From contig NZ_JADRCR010000011.1 of the NCBI RefSeq assembly GCF_016649425.1, forward strand, positions 26,774-90,773: a DNA stretch of 64,000 nt. Reading direction: 5' to 3'. The notes under the pieces are model-generated. The model worked only from the letters and a program-made list of their open reading frames with translations. It did no database searches and was not told the origin of the DNA. The translations under genes were made by a program, and so were the position numbers. Of this stretch, positions 38,906 through 50,201 are shown piece by piece. Positions within the stretch are counted from its first letter, which is position 1. The number at the start of each line of letters is the position of its first letter. The stretch comes from Limnobaculum allomyrinae (GTDB lineage: Bacteria; Pseudomonadota; Gammaproteobacteria; Enterobacterales; Enterobacteriaceae).

Positions 38906-39946
38906 TCAAAATTCTTTTTTACGTCTGCGGGTCAGCGCTACTCCGGCACCGACCAGTGCACCTATCCCACCCCACATAATCAGCAGGAATACGCGACGAG
39001 GTTTGTCTCGGGTAATTGGATCTTCAGGAGTACGTAAATAACGGTATGCTTTAAACTGATTATCCAGTTTTGCACCATCATTCAGAGAAGACAGTACCGC
39101 GCGATCGTGGTCATAATCATTTTCAAAATCAGGTCCATTCGCCTGTAATGCTTCATATCGAGCCTGCAGCATCGGCTTACCTAATAAAAACAATTCGGAG
39201 TTAGGTAATTGATCGGCTGGAACATCCGTTTGAGAACGAGTGATATTCTGTTGCTGAGCTATGGTCAATGCCTGCTGCAAACGTTTTAATTCTCGCTGGT
39301 ATACTGCATTCGCCATTTTTTCCTGACGCTGAACCTGACGAGCCAGAGACGTTTGACGTACTGACCAGGTACCTTGTAATTCTGCATTTAAACTTGCTAC
39401 CGCACGTTGATTAGCAAAATTAATATACTGGCGCAATAGCTGGTTTGCATCGCTTGGTGTTTCAGCGGTTAACTTAACACTGTCATTTACACCTTTTTTA
39501 TCGTCTTTAGGCGTAAAAACAATATTATTAATTAACTCATCCAGAACTACTGCATCTGCACGCACATCACCTGATTGACGCTGCTTATAATAATCAGACT
39601 GTAGCCAGAAATCACGGCGAGCATCATAGGAAGAGAGCTGCATGATAAACTCGCTATAAACATCTTCCGTAATCGGTGTTTCTGCCACTGCTGTGTTATT
39701 GCTACTGGTTCGGGTAAGCCCTCGCAAAAACTGCTCTTGCGAATAATAACCGCCCAACATACTGACTGTCGGTTTATCAGTAATTGCAGTTGTACTCCAC
39801 TCCTGTTTGACTACATAAGAGTAGCCTAAAGCAATAGCTGCAAAAATAATGGCAATGCCAACAATCCATATTTTGCCATACCATAATGAATAACACAGAC
39901 TACGAATATCTAATTCATTATCAACTGACTGGATCTCTGATTTCAT
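38906..39946 (-). CDS. wzzE: ECA chain-length regulator WzzE
   Basis: Polysaccharide co-polymerase that sets the modal length of ECA chains made by WzyE. It has 346 residues. It has two membrane spans near the ends (about 29-48 and 321-340) that enclose a long, largely helical periplasmic domain with a coiled-coil stretch (about 195-245). The proline-rich segment before the second span (YLRTPEDPITRDKPRR) is typical of the Wzz family. It lies between wecA and wecB as in E. coli. Confidence 0.96.
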   Translation of the reverse strand: MKSEIQSVDNELDIRSLCYSLWYGKIWIVGIAIIFAAIALGYSYVVKQEWSTTAITDKPTVSMLGGYYSQEQFLRGLTRTSSNNTAVAETPITEDVYSEFIMQLSSYDARRDFWLQSDYYKQRQSGDVRADAVVLDELINNIVFTPKDDKKGVNDSVKLTAETPSDANQLLRQYINFANQRAVASLNAELQGTWSVRQTSLARQVQRQEKMANAVYQRELKRLQQALTIAQQQNITRSQTDVPADQLPNSELFLLGKPMLQARYEALQANGPDFENDYDHDRAVLSSLNDGAKLDNQFKAYRYLRTPEDPITRDKPRRVFLLIMWGGIGALVGAGVALTRRRKKEF

Positions 39947-39967
39947 GTCTAAGACAAAAGCCTCTGG

Positions 39968-41065
39968 TTAAGAAATTCGCTGATTTTCATGAGTTCGACG
40001 CATACGGCGCTTTGTGCGTTTAATAAAACGGGCCACGCGCCAGGCATGCTTAATACAAAAGCCATACAGTACAAATACAAGCAAGAATAGTACCAACATC
40101 ATCCATTCAGAGATAAAAAAGATGTGTTCTCCGACAACACCAATGGCTGCTAACAGCGCAGCCGCCAGCGTAATCAGCACAAATGCCTGACGGGAGGTGA
40201 AACCGGCGCGCATAATAAGATGGTGGATATGTTGTCGATCGGCAGCAAATGGACTCATGCCCTTACGTAACCGACGGTACATAATGGCAATCATATCAAT
40301 TAAAGGGATAGCAATAACCCACAGCGCTGTCACAGGATTCATTGGGTGGCCGACGCCCTGAGTACTTTGCAGTAAAATCCAGATAACGGTAAAACCAATT
40401 AGTGTACTACCTGCATCACCCATAAATACTTTATAACGCTTACCAAATGCACCCAAATTGAGTAATAGATAAGGGATAATCGCGGCGATGATAGCAAAGC
40501 ACCAATAACCTAAAAATGCTTGTCCATCAATAACCAGTAAAATACCTAATGCGCCAAAAGTGACACATCCTAATCCACCAAGCAGGCCATCAATACCATC
40601 AACCATATTGAAAGCATTAATTGCAGCCCACACGGCAAACAGCGTCACCACATAACCTACCGGGCCGAGTACCAGCTCCCATGGACCTAAAATAAATCCA
40701 AGACTATGAAGGTACAGACCAGCAAAAACCATCATCGCGATAGCAACCAATGCCTGTACTGATGCTCTGAACTTAACGCTAATATCAAAGCGATCGTCAA
40801 CAGCACCAACTAAAACTAAAATTCCGGCACAGATAAGATAAATGCCGGGTTGCTCAATCTCATTCCAATTAAGAAAGAGATACAGGCAAATCCCGGCATA
40901 AACAGAAATACCACCAACTAATGGAATAACTCCCTGGTGGCGTTTCCGATAATTTGGTTTATCTACTAAGCCAATAATTTTGGCTATTTTGCGAGCAACA
41001 AATAGAAAAGCCAGAGAAAACAAAAAGACGATAGCAAGATCGCCACTCATACTGAGTAAATTCAC
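39968..41065 (-). CDS. wecA: Undecaprenyl-phosphate GlcNAc-1-phosphate transferase WecA
   Basis: Transfers GlcNAc-1-P from UDP-GlcNAc to undecaprenyl phosphate. This starts ECA and, in many enterobacteria, O-antigen synthesis. It has 365 residues and 11 spans. Catalytic motifs DDRFD (about 90-94), NAFNMVDGIDGLLGG (about 149-163), KVFMGDAGS (about 211-219) and the HIHH loop (about 279-282) match E. coli WecA. It is the first gene of the ECA operon, 72 bases downstream of rho; read-through from rho and an internal promoter are both possible. Confidence 0.97.
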   Translation of the reverse strand: MNLLSMSGDLAIVFLFSLAFLFVARKIAKIIGLVDKPNYRKRHQGVIPLVGGISVYAGICLYLFLNWNEIEQPGIYLICAGILVLVGAVDDRFDISVKFRASVQALVAIAMMVFAGLYLHSLGFILGPWELVLGPVGYVVTLFAVWAAINAFNMVDGIDGLLGGLGCVTFGALGILLVIDGQAFLGYWCFAIIAAIIPYLLLNLGAFGKRYKVFMGDAGSTLIGFTVIWILLQSTQGVGHPMNPVTALWVIAIPLIDMIAIMYRRLRKGMSPFAADRQHIHHLIMRAGFTSRQAFVLITLAAALLAAIGVVGEHIFFISEWMMLVLFLLVFVLYGFCIKHAWRVARFIKRTKRRMRRTHENQRIS

Positions 41066-41137
41066 GATTAACGGCTCTCGATAAAGGTTATGAGTATCAG
41101 AATATTACTCTAATACTCATAACTATTTAACTGATTA

Positions 41138-42397
41138 TTATGAACGCTTCATCATATCAAAGAATTCATCATTAGTTTTCGTCATCGCTAACTTATTGAT
41201 GAGGAATTCCATTGCATCAATCTCTCCCATAGGATGGATAATTCTGCGCAGGATCCACATTTTTTGTAATTCTTCTGACGTTGTCAGTAACTCTTCTTTA
41301 CGGGTACCAGAACGGTTGTAATCAATAGCCGGGAACACACGCTTTTCAGCAATCTTGCGAGACAGGTGCAATTCCATATTACCCGTACCTTTAAACTCTT
41401 CGTAGATCACTTCATCCATTTTAGAGCCGGTATCCACCAGTGCTGTAGCAATAATGGTCAAACTACCGCCTTCTTCCACATTACGCGCTGCACCAAAGAA
41501 ACGTTTAGGGCGATGCAGAGCATTCGCATCCACACCACCAGTCAAGACTTTACCTGAAGCCGGTACAACCGTGTTATATGCACGCGCTAAACGGGTGATA
41601 GAATCGAGCAGAATGATAACGTCTTTTTTATGTTCAACCAGACGTTTAGCCTTTTCAATAACCATTTCAGCAACCTGAACATGGCGGGAAGCTGGTTCAT
41701 CAAAGGTTGAAGCTACGACTTCACCTTTTACCAGACGTTGCATCTCGGTAACTTCTTCCGGACGTTCGTCAATCAGTAAAACCATTAGCACACAGTCAGG
41801 ATGGTTGTAAGCAATGCTCTGTGCAATGTTTTGCAGCAGCATTGTTTTACCCGCTTTTGGTGGTGCAACAATCAAGCCACGCTGACCGCGACCAATTGGA
41901 GAAGCAAGGTCCAGAACGCGAGCGGTTAAATCTTCAGTAGAACCATTACCACGTTCCATCCGCAGACGAGAATTGGCATGTAATGGCGTTAAGTTTTCAA
42001 ACAGAATCTTATTGCGCGCGTTTTCTGGCTTATCGTAGTTAACTTCGTTAACTTTCAGTAATGCAAAATAACGTTCGCCCTCTTTTGGCGGACGAATTTT
42101 GCCTGAAATGGTGTCACCAGTACGTAAGTTAAAACGGCGAATTTGACTAGGGGAGACATAGATATCATCAGGACCTGCGAGGTAGGAGCTGTCTGCTGAG
42201 CGGAGGAAACCAAATCCATCCTGCAATATTTCCAGCACGCCATCGCCAAAAATATCCTCTCCACTTTTCGCATGCTGTTTAAGAATCGAAAAGATAATAT
42301 CTTGTTTGCGCATACGGGCCAGGTTTTCCAGTCCCATATTTTCGCCGAGAGTAATCAACTCAGAGACCGGCGTATTTTTTAGTTCGGTAAGATTCAT
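41138..42397 (-). CDS. rho: Transcription termination factor Rho
   Basis: Hexameric RNA-dependent ATPase/helicase that ends transcription at untranslated C-rich RNA. It has 419 residues, identical in length to E. coli Rho. The N-terminal RNA-binding OB fold (about 48-125, with DGFGFLR), the Walker A segment APPKAGKT (about 176-183), the Walker B region VIILLDSI (about 258-265) and the Q-loop/R-loop area are intact. Its start codon overlaps the stop of an upstream short ORF in ATGA form, which suggests translational coupling. Confidence 0.98.
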   Translation of the reverse strand: MNLTELKNTPVSELITLGENMGLENLARMRKQDIIFSILKQHAKSGEDIFGDGVLEILQDGFGFLRSADSSYLAGPDDIYVSPSQIRRFNLRTGDTISGKIRPPKEGERYFALLKVNEVNYDKPENARNKILFENLTPLHANSRLRMERGNGSTEDLTARVLDLASPIGRGQRGLIVAPPKAGKTMLLQNIAQSIAYNHPDCVLMVLLIDERPEEVTEMQRLVKGEVVASTFDEPASRHVQVAEMVIEKAKRLVEHKKDVIILLDSITRLARAYNTVVPASGKVLTGGVDANALHRPKRFFGAARNVEEGGSLTIIATALVDTGSKMDEVIYEEFKGTGNMELHLSRKIAEKRVFPAIDYNRSGTRKEELLTTSEELQKMWILRRIIHPMGEIDAMEFLINKLAMTKTNDEFFDMMKRS

Positions 42398-42492
42398 AAT
42401 GGTGGGTTCTTTAACTCGGGGTCTGTCTCGAAAAGTCTTCGTGAATAGCTGGCGGTATACGCCGCGCCTGTATTATTAGAATATCTGTTCAT
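42394..42492 (-). CDS. rhoL: Putative rho leader peptide (RhoL-like)
   Basis: A 32-codon frame begins [16 protein letters not shown] and ends in an ATGA overlap with the rho start codon. E. coli has a 33-residue leader peptide rhoL at the same place, but sequence similarity is weak. No good ribosome site precedes the ATG, whose upstream bases TATAAAATA look more like a -10 element, so translation is uncertain. If real, its translation could shape Rho's own autogenous termination in the leader. Confidence 0.42.
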   Translation of the reverse strand: MNRYSNNTGAAYTASYSRRLFETDPELKNPPL

Positions 42493-42887
42493 TATTTTAT
42501 ATCAGAAAAGTAGTATGACGATGCCTGACCACATATCAGAAACTCAGAAATAATGCCCGGATATACATTCTAAACCTGTTTTAAAATCATAGCATTCACA
42601 GTCGATGCTCATGATTAAACTGCTCTAAGAACTTTAAGCTACGATTTTAAAACGAGTACGTATTACGTATATAGATAAGATTGCATGAAGCGTGATTAAA
42701 GGTAGCACGCTTTATTACCAGAGTCTACGGCTCAGCCAATAAATTAGCACCTGCAGGCTGTTTTTCCAGTAAAAATGTTCGTTGAGAGCACTATTTTTTT
42801 TAATCTGATAGCTAAGAAGTCTTGTTTACCCATAAAGATAATGGATAAACAAGAACAAATATGCCGAAAAAATTAGCGTAATATCAA
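42493..42887. other. rho leader and trxA-rho intergenic region
   Basis: No further gene is seen. The region must hold the rho promoter and the untranslated leader in which Rho autoregulates. An interrupted hairpin (CTTGTTTA / TAAACAAG plus CCAT / ATGG, 42821-42853) lies 35 bases after the trxA stop codon, without a U-tract. Confidence 0.45.
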
Positions 42888-43214
42888 TTAAATACTGGCA
42901 TCCAAAAACTCTTTTAATTGCGATTTTGACAGCGCGCCAACTTTAGTTGCAGCAACGGCACCATCTTTAAACAGCAACAGGGTTGGAATACCGCGAATAC
43001 CATACTGAGGCGCAGTTGCCGGGTTTTGATCGATATTCAATTTAGCAACCGTTAGCTTACCTTCATACTCAGCCGCCACTTCATCCAGAATCGGGGCAAT
43101 CATTTTGCATGGACCACACCACTCGGCCCAAAAATCCACCAGTACAGGACCATCAGCTTTCAATACATCATTTTCAAAGCTGCTATCGGTTAAGTGAATA
43201 ATTTTTTCGCTCAT
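42888..43214 (-). CDS. trxA: Thioredoxin 1
   Basis: Cytoplasmic disulfide reductase that serves ribonucleotide reductase, PAPS reductase and methionine sulfoxide reductases and is regenerated by TrxB. It has 108 residues from the ATG at 43214, which has GGAG at proper spacing; the longer frame to 43226 is unlikely. The active site WCGPC is at residues 32-36, D26 is buried, and the cis-proline is in RGIPTLLLF (about 73-81). It is divergent from rhlB across 145 bases, as in E. coli. Confidence 0.98.
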   Translation of the reverse strand: MSEKIIHLTDSSFENDVLKADGPVLVDFWAEWCGPCKMIAPILDEVAAEYEGKLTVAKLNIDQNPATAPQYGIRGIPTLLLFKDGAVAATKVGALSKSQLKEFLDASI

Positions 43215-43359
43215 GTTTGACTCCACAGGATTAGATATGTTTCATTGGTGTTATATTAACCAAAGAAACGTTGAATATATGTTGACTTTATTTCAACGGA
43301 TACGCATTCGTAAAGCAATACTTTCGTGAATACAAGGTTAGCTGATATTCTACACCACT

Positions 43360-44643
43360 ATGAGCAAAACACACTTAACAGAACAGAAGTTTGCCGACTT
43401 CGCACTACACCCTTCGGTAATCAAGGCGCTTGAAAACAAAGGCTTTCATTACTGTACGCCAATACAAGCACTGGCGCTTCCTTATACGGTTGCAGGGCAT
43501 GATGTTGCAGGACAGGCACAAACGGGTACCGGAAAAACACTGGCTTTTCTGGCATCTACCTTTAATTATTTACTCGCCCATGAGGCTGATAGCAATCGCA
43601 AAATCAATCAACCTCGTGCACTAATTATGGCTCCAACCCGTGAACTTGCAGTCCAAATTCATAACGATGCGGAAGCACTGGCTCAGGAAACTGGCCTGAA
43701 AATTGGGCTAGCCTACGGTGGCGATGGCTATGATAAGCAGTTAAAAGTATTGGAAGCCGGCGTTGATATTCTGATTGGTACTACTGGTCGCCTTATTGAT
43801 TACGCTAAGCAAAACCATATTGATTTAGGTGCTATCCAGGTTGTTGTTCTGGATGAAGCTGACCGCATGTTTGATCTGGGTTTTATCAAAGATATCCGCT
43901 GGATTTTCCGTCGTATGCCACCGGCAACTCAACGCTTAAGCATGCTATTTTCAGCAACGCTTTCTTTCCGCGTCCGTGAACTGGCATTTGAACATATGAA
44001 TAATCCTCAATATGTTGAAGTGGAACCCACCCAAAAAACCGGCCACCGAATTCAGGAAGAATTGTTCTACCCTTCTAACGAAGACAAAATGCGCTTACTT
44101 CAGACGCTTCTGGAAGAAGAATGGCCTGAACGCTGCATTATTTTTGCTAACACTAAACATGCCTGTGAAGAGATCTGGGGATATTTAGCCGCTGACGGGC
44201 ATCGCGTTGGTTTATTAACCGGTGATGTAGCACAGAAAAAACGCTTACATATTCTGGATGATTTCACCAAAGGTAATCTGGATATCCTGGTAGCAACGGA
44301 TGTTGCGGCCCGTGGTTTACATATTCCTGAAGTTACCCATGTATTTAACTATGACCTTCCGGATGACTGTGAAGACTATGTGCATCGCATTGGCCGTACC
44401 GGGCGAGCGGGTGCCAGTGGGCATTCCATCACTCTGGCCTGTGAGCAATATGCATTAAATCTGCCGGCTATTGAGCAATATATTGGTCACTCAATTCCTG
44501 TCAGTCGCTATAATTCAGAAGCATTACTGACTGACCTTCCTGCACCAAAGCGTCTTTCACGTCCGCGTAATACCGGCAACCCAAGACGCAGTAGCGGGCC
44601 TCGCCGGAATGGGCCTCCGCGTAACAGAAAACGCCCGGGTTAA
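43360..44643 (+). CDS. rhlB: ATP-dependent RNA helicase RhlB
   Basis: DEAD-box helicase of the RNA degradosome that unwinds structured mRNA for PNPase and RNase E. It has 427 residues. The Q motif (FHYCTPIQ), Walker A AQTGTGKT (about 52-59), PTRELA, DEAD (about 165-168), SATL, and [10 protein letters not shown] (about 342-351) are all present. The tail is Arg/Pro-rich. It is divergent from trxA and followed at once by gppA. Confidence 0.98.
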   Translation: MSKTHLTEQKFADFALHPSVIKALENKGFHYCTPIQALALPYTVAGHDVAGQAQTGTGKTLAFLASTFNYLLAHEADSNRKINQPRALIMAPTRELAVQIHNDAEALAQETGLKIGLAYGGDGYDKQLKVLEAGVDILIGTTGRLIDYAKQNHIDLGAIQVVVLDEADRMFDLGFIKDIRWIFRRMPPATQRLSMLFSATLSFRVRELAFEHMNNPQYVEVEPTQKTGHRIQEELFYPSNEDKMRLLQTLLEEEWPERCIIFANTKHACEEIWGYLAADGHRVGLLTGDVAQKKRLHILDDFTKGNLDILVATDVAARGLHIPEVTHVFNYDLPDDCEDYVHRIGRTGRAGASGHSITLACEQYALNLPAIEQYIGHSIPVSRYNSEALLTDLPAPKRLSRPRNTGNPRRSSGPRRNGPPRNRKRPG

Positions 44644-44680
44644 TATTGATGCTGCCAGTACGGATAACTTATTGAACGCT

Positions 44681-46180
44681 ATGAACAGACAAGAAGATGA
44701 ATTGCCTCTCTATGCCGCCATCGATCTTGGTTCGAATAGCTTCCATATGCTGGTTATCCGGGAAATTGCTGGTCGTATCCAGATTATTGACCGTATCAAG
44801 CGAAAAGTCCGGTTAGCTGCCGGACTTGGCGATGATAATTGTTTATCAGAAGAGGCGATGCAACGCGGCTGGCAATGCTTACGTCTGTTCGCTGAGCGCC
44901 TTTATGGTATTCCTCCATCCCATATTTGTATTGTTGCCACCGCAGCGCTACGGGCAGCCAAAAACTCCAATACGTTTATTACTACGGCCGAAACAATTTT
45001 AGGCTATCCGGTTAAGATCATCAGTGGCGAAGAAGAAGCCCGATTAATTTATCAGGGCGTTGCTCATACCACTGGAGGAGCACAATCCCGACTGGTGGTA
45101 GATATTGGCGGCGGTAGCACTGAGCTGATTACCGGAACCGCAGATAACATTTCTCAATTGGTGAGCTTACCAATGGGTTGTGTGACCTGGCTGGAACATT
45201 ATTTCAGCGATCGAACATTAAGTACCGACAATTTTCAACAGGCAGAACTTGCCGCTCATCATCTTCTGGTACCTATTGCCGATAAGTTGAAATATCAGGG
45301 CTGGAAAATTTGTGTCGGCGCATCAGGTACGGTACAAGCACTACAGGAAATCATGGTAGCGCAAGGCATGGATGAGCAAATTACGCTGGATAAATTACAG
45401 CAATTAAAAGAACGCGCGATTCAATGCGGCAAACTGGAAGAGCTGGAAATTGCTGGCCTGACTTTAGAAAGGGCACTGGTTTTCCCCAGCGGGCTCTCTA
45501 TTCTGATCGCTATTTTTGAAACCCTGGGTGTAAACAGCATGAATTTGGCCGGTGGTGCACTGCGTGAAGGCCTGATATACAGCATGTTAAACCAACCGGT
45601 AGAAAAAGATATCCGACAAACGACCATTCAGATGATGCAATACCAGTATGCTATCGATCGGCAACAGGCCGACAGAGTTAGCCAGTTAATTGATCACTTT
45701 TACCACCAGCTAAAAGACAGTTGGGATATCAATGATAGCATGGCAGAGCTTCTTCATTGGGCCAGCCAGATATATGAAATTGGGTTAAGTATCGACTTCA
45801 AACAATCACCCCAGCATGCCGCTTACTTGCTGAATCATACTGAAATGCCAGGCTTTACCCCTGCACAAAGGAAATTACTGGCTGCCTTACTGATAAATCA
45901 AACTGATATCATAAATCAGCCAGTGCTGGCAGAACAGAATGCATTATCACTACAGCAGGCACAAAGGCTGGTACGTTTACTGCGTATTGCCATTCTATTA
46001 TGTCGCTCACGGCATCCTGATCGCATTCCGGATATCACGCTTACCGGTCAGGGAGAACATCTCAATCTTGAAATTAAAAAAGAATGGCTTGCGTTGTATC
46101 CCTTGCTGACCGAAACGTTACAACAAGAAAGCCGCTGGCAAACATATAGCCATCTTCCACTGACCATCATGACAGTTTAA
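44681..46180 (+). CDS. gppA: Guanosine pentaphosphate phosphohydrolase GppA
   Basis: Ppx/GppA family enzyme that hydrolyses pppGpp to ppGpp and also cuts polyphosphate ends. It has 499 residues from the ATG at 44681. The frame is open to 44609 inside rhlB, but the later start gives an N-terminus like E. coli (494 residues); its ribosome site is weak. The actin-like ATPase domain shows [14 protein letters not shown] (phosphate 1), [12 protein letters not shown], and [14 protein letters not shown] (phosphate 2). The C-terminal HD-like helical domain follows. It is probably co-transcribed with rhlB. Confidence 0.95.
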   Translation: MNRQEDELPLYAAIDLGSNSFHMLVIREIAGRIQIIDRIKRKVRLAAGLGDDNCLSEEAMQRGWQCLRLFAERLYGIPPSHICIVATAALRAAKNSNTFITTAETILGYPVKIISGEEEARLIYQGVAHTTGGAQSRLVVDIGGGSTELITGTADNISQLVSLPMGCVTWLEHYFSDRTLSTDNFQQAELAAHHLLVPIADKLKYQGWKICVGASGTVQALQEIMVAQGMDEQITLDKLQQLKERAIQCGKLEELEIAGLTLERALVFPSGLSILIAIFETLGVNSMNLAGGALREGLIYSMLNQPVEKDIRQTTIQMMQYQYAIDRQQADRVSQLIDHFYHQLKDSWDINDSMAELLHWASQIYEIGLSIDFKQSPQHAAYLLNHTEMPGFTPAQRKLLAALLINQTDIINQPVLAEQNALSLQQAQRLVRLLRIAILLCRSRHPDRIPDITLTGQGEHLNLEIKKEWLALYPLLTETLQQESRWQTYSHLPLTIMTV

Positions 46181-46875
46181 CGACTGAATTTTCTCTTCTG
46201 CATCAAGTCATAATAGGCTATTTCTTTTTTATCTAATTACCCTCGTAACGATCTGGATAGATAAAGTTTAGTGAACTTCACCAGCAAAATCTCTCCATCA
46301 AACGTATAAACGGTATAATATTCATTCACTCTGTTATAAAACAACTTGAATAAAAATAGCGAAAAATTAATCCACCTGCTTCTTTAATTAATAAAAAACG
46401 ATCTTTCATTCATATAATGAATATGTACTTCAAATTCATAAGATTAATGATTTAATGTAATAATTAATGGTGGAATACTATTAAAATAGATTAGTCCATA
46501 AGGTCTAAAATGAATATTCAATAAGTTACTATCACCATTAAATTTTGAACTGATTGTGTAATACATTTAGCGTCGTCAAAACATCAATTGCTTGCTCAAC
46601 ACGGGCAACCTTCCTTAACAGGCTGTATTTAAAACGTCTTATCGTATTATTCTTTCTATTATTTTATAGATTACGACTACCTATTAACGTCTTTATTTAT
46701 GGTAAAAACTTCTTTTTACCCCAGTACTGCTACAAATAGTTACAAATAAAAAGAAATATCAATCTCATTAAAACCTGCAATATATTGAAAATAGTCAGCC
46801 GAAAGAGTATTTTCACCATCCACACTTTTGATACAGTTAAATTTAGTACTCTCAATAAAGGATAAAGGTATAAAA
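46181..46875. other. AT-rich gap between gppA and the lipoprotein gene
   Basis: A gap of 695 bases with no supportable gene and strong AT richness. It should include the gppA 3' end and the promoter of the lipoprotein gene. One 8-bp hairpin with a CTTC loop (GGTAAAAA / TTTTTACC, 46701-46720) is visible; no canonical terminator for gppA was found. Confidence 0.45.
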
Positions 46876-47960
46876 ATGGATTTTAAAAATAACGCTATCA
46901 TATGGAAAAAAGGAGCGATCGCGCTTTCCATTATATTGGCATTATCAGCCTGTGATAAAAAAAGGAAGAACCAGCTGCCAGTGCACCAACAACAGTCCAA
47001 AATACTCAATCAGCGGTTAAAAAAGCAGATGCTGAAAAAGTAGAAGCTGAAAAATCAACGGCAGATGCCAAAGCAGAAGAGACACAAGACGCAGAAGAAG
47101 TACTGCAAGAAAAAATGAATGCTTACATTGAGTGCTATAACGCATTGGATGGTTCTATTCACGATAGTATTAGCCGCTATACCAGCTGGGTGAAAAATTT
47201 CGAAAAAGGCCCAACAGGCAAAGAAAGTGTGGTTTATGGACTTTATGAGATTCATCAAAACAGTACGAATTCCTGCAAAAACAATATTACCGCAGCCCTT
47301 GCAATTAAACCTGAACTCAAGCCGATGGATGAGATTGCTGCCAACTATCTTGCTGCAGCTGAAACAGTAAGTGCAGAAATTAACGAATTGAATCGTTACT
47401 ACGATCAGGAAGACTACAAAGACGATAATTTTGCCAAAGGCAAAGAACATAATTCTAAGCTAGTTGCCGCCTATAAAGCTTTTGAACCTGCCTCGAAAGC
47501 GTTCTCCCAATCCATCAGTAAAATTAATAACGAGCGTCAACAAGCCCGTCTGGATAAAATGGAGAAAGAAGAGGGTAAGTCACTGAATTATTATAGTCTT
47601 GGTATTATGTTGGATGCGCAAACCATCAACGGCATGATTGAAGAAGAGTCATTTGAAACAGAAAAGCCACTCGCTCTGGTTTCAGAACTGCAAAGCAAAA
47701 TTGAGAACGCTCGCCCTCTTATTGAAGAGCAGAAAAAGGCTAATAACATGTCCTACATGAGTTATGAGTCATTATTACGCCAAGCGGATAGCTACGCTAA
47801 AGCAGCCAAAGAACGTATTCGTCGCGTAAGAGATAAAGAACCCTACTCCACTGGTGAAAAAATGAATCTGGGTACCTCTGGCGAATGGATGGTAAACGGT
47901 TCAGTCGGAAAGCTGATCAAAGAGTACAATAGTCTGGTTGGCGACTACAACAGACTATAA
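46876..47960 (+). pseudogene. DUF3829 (YiiG-like) lipoprotein gene with an A7 frameshift
   Basis: The N-terminal part begins at the ATG at 46876 and encodes a signal peptide ending in the lipobox LSAC (C26), then breaks frame. The rest continues in the -1 frame from about 46964, through an Ala/Glu/Lys-rich linker, into the DUF3829 domain (from NAYIECYNALDG to DYNRL, about 280 residues). Inserting one A in the run of seven A at 46957-46963 would restore one open frame of about 361 codons. Thus it is either a recent pseudogene, a sequencing error in a homopolymer, or a gene read by slippage. The long intact second part argues for recent loss, an error or recoding. The family is of unknown function. 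Confidence 0.82.
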
Positions 47961-47968
47961 CGGGGAAA

Positions 47969-47994
47969 ATACCTACCTCTTGGCAGGTAGGTAT
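47969..47994 (+). other. Hairpin after the lipoprotein gene
   Basis: A perfect 10-bp stem (ATACCTACCT / AGGTAGGTAT) with a 6-base loop stands nine bases after the stop codon and just before the terminator. It may protect the mRNA 3' end or assist termination. Confidence 0.6.
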
Positions 47995-47996
47995 GA

Positions 47997-48026
47997 TGAA
48001 AAAACCGGATCTCTCCGGTTTTTTCA
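47997..48026. terminator. Bidirectional terminator between the lipoprotein gene and rep
   Basis: A 13-bp stem (TGAAAAAACCGGA / TCCGGTTTTTTCA) closes a TCTC loop. Six A and six T on the two sides give U-tracts for both convergent genes. Confidence 0.92.
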
Positions 48027-48030
48027 TTTT

Positions 48031-50058
48031 CTAGGATGCATTATTTCTACTTTTTGCCAGCTGTTCACGAATATTAGCCAGATGCCCTTTGCCTTTTTCC
48101 ATTCTCTCTTCGGCAGACACAACCTTACGGGCGCTTTCCCAGCGCAAATCATCCTGAGGCAGCTCCAATAAGAATCGGCTTGGCTCCGGACGCACCAATT
48201 CACCAAACTGACGACGCTCACGGCATAGTGTGAACGTTAGCTCCTTCTGAGCCCTGGTAATACCTACATATGCCAGGCGGCGTTCTTCATCAACATTATC
48301 TTCATCAATGCTGCTTTGATGAGGAAGAAGTCCCTCTTCCATCCCTACCAAATAGACATAAGGAAACTCAAGGCCTTTGGAGGCATGCAATGTCATCAGT
48401 TGAACCTGATCGAAATCTTCTTCATTTTCACCACGTTCCATCATGTCACGCAGCGTAAAGCGAGTAACGACTTGAGTCAGCGTCATAGGCTCATCCAGAT
48501 CGGAGCCTTCTAACATTTCAGTCATCCAGCCAAACAGTTGATTGACGTTTTTCATACGCATCTCAGCCGCTTTCACACTGGGAGACGTTTCATACAGCCA
48601 GCTTTCATAATCCATACCGTGAATCAGATCCCTGACGGCAGCAACGGGTTCTCTTTCAGAGGTTTCGGCAACAGAAGATAACCAGCGAGTAAAACGCTGT
48701 AGCGACTCAAGCCCACGCCCGGTGAGATATTGCTCCAGCCCAACGTCAAAACTGGCCCGGTATAAGCTAACACTTCTCTGATTTGCCCATGTTCCCAATT
48801 TCTCCAGCGTTGCCGGGCCAATTTCTCGACGTGGAGTATTCACTATTCGTAAAAATGCGCTGTCATCATCCGGATTGGTCAGTACTCGTAAATAGGCCAT
48901 CAAGTCTTTAATTTCTGGCCGGGAAAAGAAAGACGTTCCACCAGAAATCCGATAAGGAATACGGTTTTGCATCAGCATTTTTTCAAAAATACGTGACTGA
49001 TGATTTCCCCGATACAGAATGGCGTAATCTTTATAATCGGTTTTATTGATAAAGTGATGGGCAATCAATTCACCCACAACCCGCTCGGCTTCATTGTCTT
49101 CATTATTAGCCGTGACTACCTTCAGTTCTTCACCATATCCCAACTCTGAAAACAGCCGTTTCTCAAATACGTGCGAGTTGTTGGCAATCAAAATATTAGC
49201 GGCTTTAAGTATTCGTCCGGACGAACGGTAATTTTGCTCCAGCTTAATCACCTGTAAAGCAGGAAAGTCCTGACTCAATAACACTAAATTTTGCGGGCGA
49301 GCCCCCCGCCATGAGTAGATTGACTGATCGTCATCTCCCACCACCGTAAAACGAGCACGATTGCCCACTAATAGCTTAACCAGTTCGTACTGGCTGGTAT
49401 TGGTATCCTGATATTCATCCACCAGCAGATAACGCAGGCGATTTTGCCAACGCTCTCTGACTTCCTCATTTCGCTGTAACAGCAAAGTAGGTAATAGAAT
49501 CAGGTCATCGAAGTCGAGAATACTGCAGGATTTGAGCTGTTTATCATACAGGTCATAACAGTGAGCAAACAGTTTATCACGCTCGGATTTTGCCGCTGCC
49601 GCGGCTCCCGCCGGGCCAATCAAATCGTTCTTCCAGTTAGATATGGCTGATATCAACTGAGAAATTAATACTTTGTCATTCTCCAGCCACTTCTCCGTCA
49701 ACTCTTTCAATAATGCCATCTGATCCTGATCGTCAAACAGCGAAAAGTTGGACTTCATATTCAATGCGACATGTTCACGCTTGATAATTTCCAGCCCAAG
49801 AGTATGGAACGTTGAGATAACAATTCCTCTGGCCTCTTTACGCCCCAGCGTTTGTGCCAGACGTTCTTTCATCTCTCTGGCCGCTTTATTGGTAAAGGTT
49901 ACTGCCGCAATATGGCGAGCCTGATAACCACACTCACGAATCAAATAGGCAATTTTATTAATAATTACCCGTGTTTTACCCGAACCAGCGCCAGCCAGCA
50001 CCAGGCAAGGGCCGGTAACAAATTCAACTGCCTGCTGTTGGCGGGGATTCATGCGCAT
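48031..50058 (-). CDS. rep: ATP-dependent DNA helicase Rep
   Basis: SF1A 3'-5' helicase that travels with the replisome, contacts DnaB and clears proteins from DNA. It has 675 residues (E. coli 673). Walker A GAGSGKTR (about 23-30), VDEYQDTN (about 213-220), [14 protein letters not shown] (about 240-253) and [11 protein letters not shown] (about 597-607) are present. It lacks the UvrD-type Tudor tail; the C-terminus is basic. The gene is convergent with the lipoprotein gene. ppiC, its E. coli neighbour on the ilvC side, is missing; a decayed DUF805 gene lies there instead. Confidence 0.97.
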   Translation of the reverse strand: MRMNPRQQQAVEFVTGPCLVLAGAGSGKTRVIINKIAYLIRECGYQARHIAAVTFTNKAAREMKERLAQTLGRKEARGIVISTFHTLGLEIIKREHVALNMKSNFSLFDDQDQMALLKELTEKWLENDKVLISQLISAISNWKNDLIGPAGAAAAAKSERDKLFAHCYDLYDKQLKSCSILDFDDLILLPTLLLQRNEEVRERWQNRLRYLLVDEYQDTNTSQYELVKLLVGNRARFTVVGDDDQSIYSWRGARPQNLVLLSQDFPALQVIKLEQNYRSSGRILKAANILIANNSHVFEKRLFSELGYGEELKVVTANNEDNEAERVVGELIAHHFINKTDYKDYAILYRGNHQSRIFEKMLMQNRIPYRISGGTSFFSRPEIKDLMAYLRVLTNPDDDSAFLRIVNTPRREIGPATLEKLGTWANQRSVSLYRASFDVGLEQYLTGRGLESLQRFTRWLSSVAETSEREPVAAVRDLIHGMDYESWLYETSPSVKAAEMRMKNVNQLFGWMTEMLEGSDLDEPMTLTQVVTRFTLRDMMERGENEEDFDQVQLMTLHASKGLEFPYVYLVGMEEGLLPHQSSIDEDNVDEERRLAYVGITRAQKELTFTLCRERRQFGELVRPEPSRFLLELPQDDLRWESARKVVSAEERMEKGKGHLANIREQLAKSRNNAS

Positions 50059-50152
50059 AACGAAATTACTTACTCAGAAGACCAAGGGGAAAGGATTATA
50101 GCAAAAATCTGATTCCCCTATACACAATGAAGGGTTGATGAATAACAGAAAC

Positions 50153-50179
50153 AAAAAAGCCCGCAATCTATACGGGCTT
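50153..50179 (-). terminator. Terminator downstream of the DUF805 remnant
   Basis: A 7-bp stem (AAGCCCG / CGGGCTT) with a 9-base loop and six U on the minus strand, 23 bases after the stop codon of the decayed gene. Confidence 0.75.
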
Positions 50180-50201
50180 ATACCTGGATAATCATTAGAA
50201 A

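Noticed and set aside
46554..46739. A 61-codon hydrophobic, aromatic-rich plus-strand frame
   Set aside because: It sits in AT-rich spacer, has no ribosome site, and its composition is what random T-rich DNA gives.
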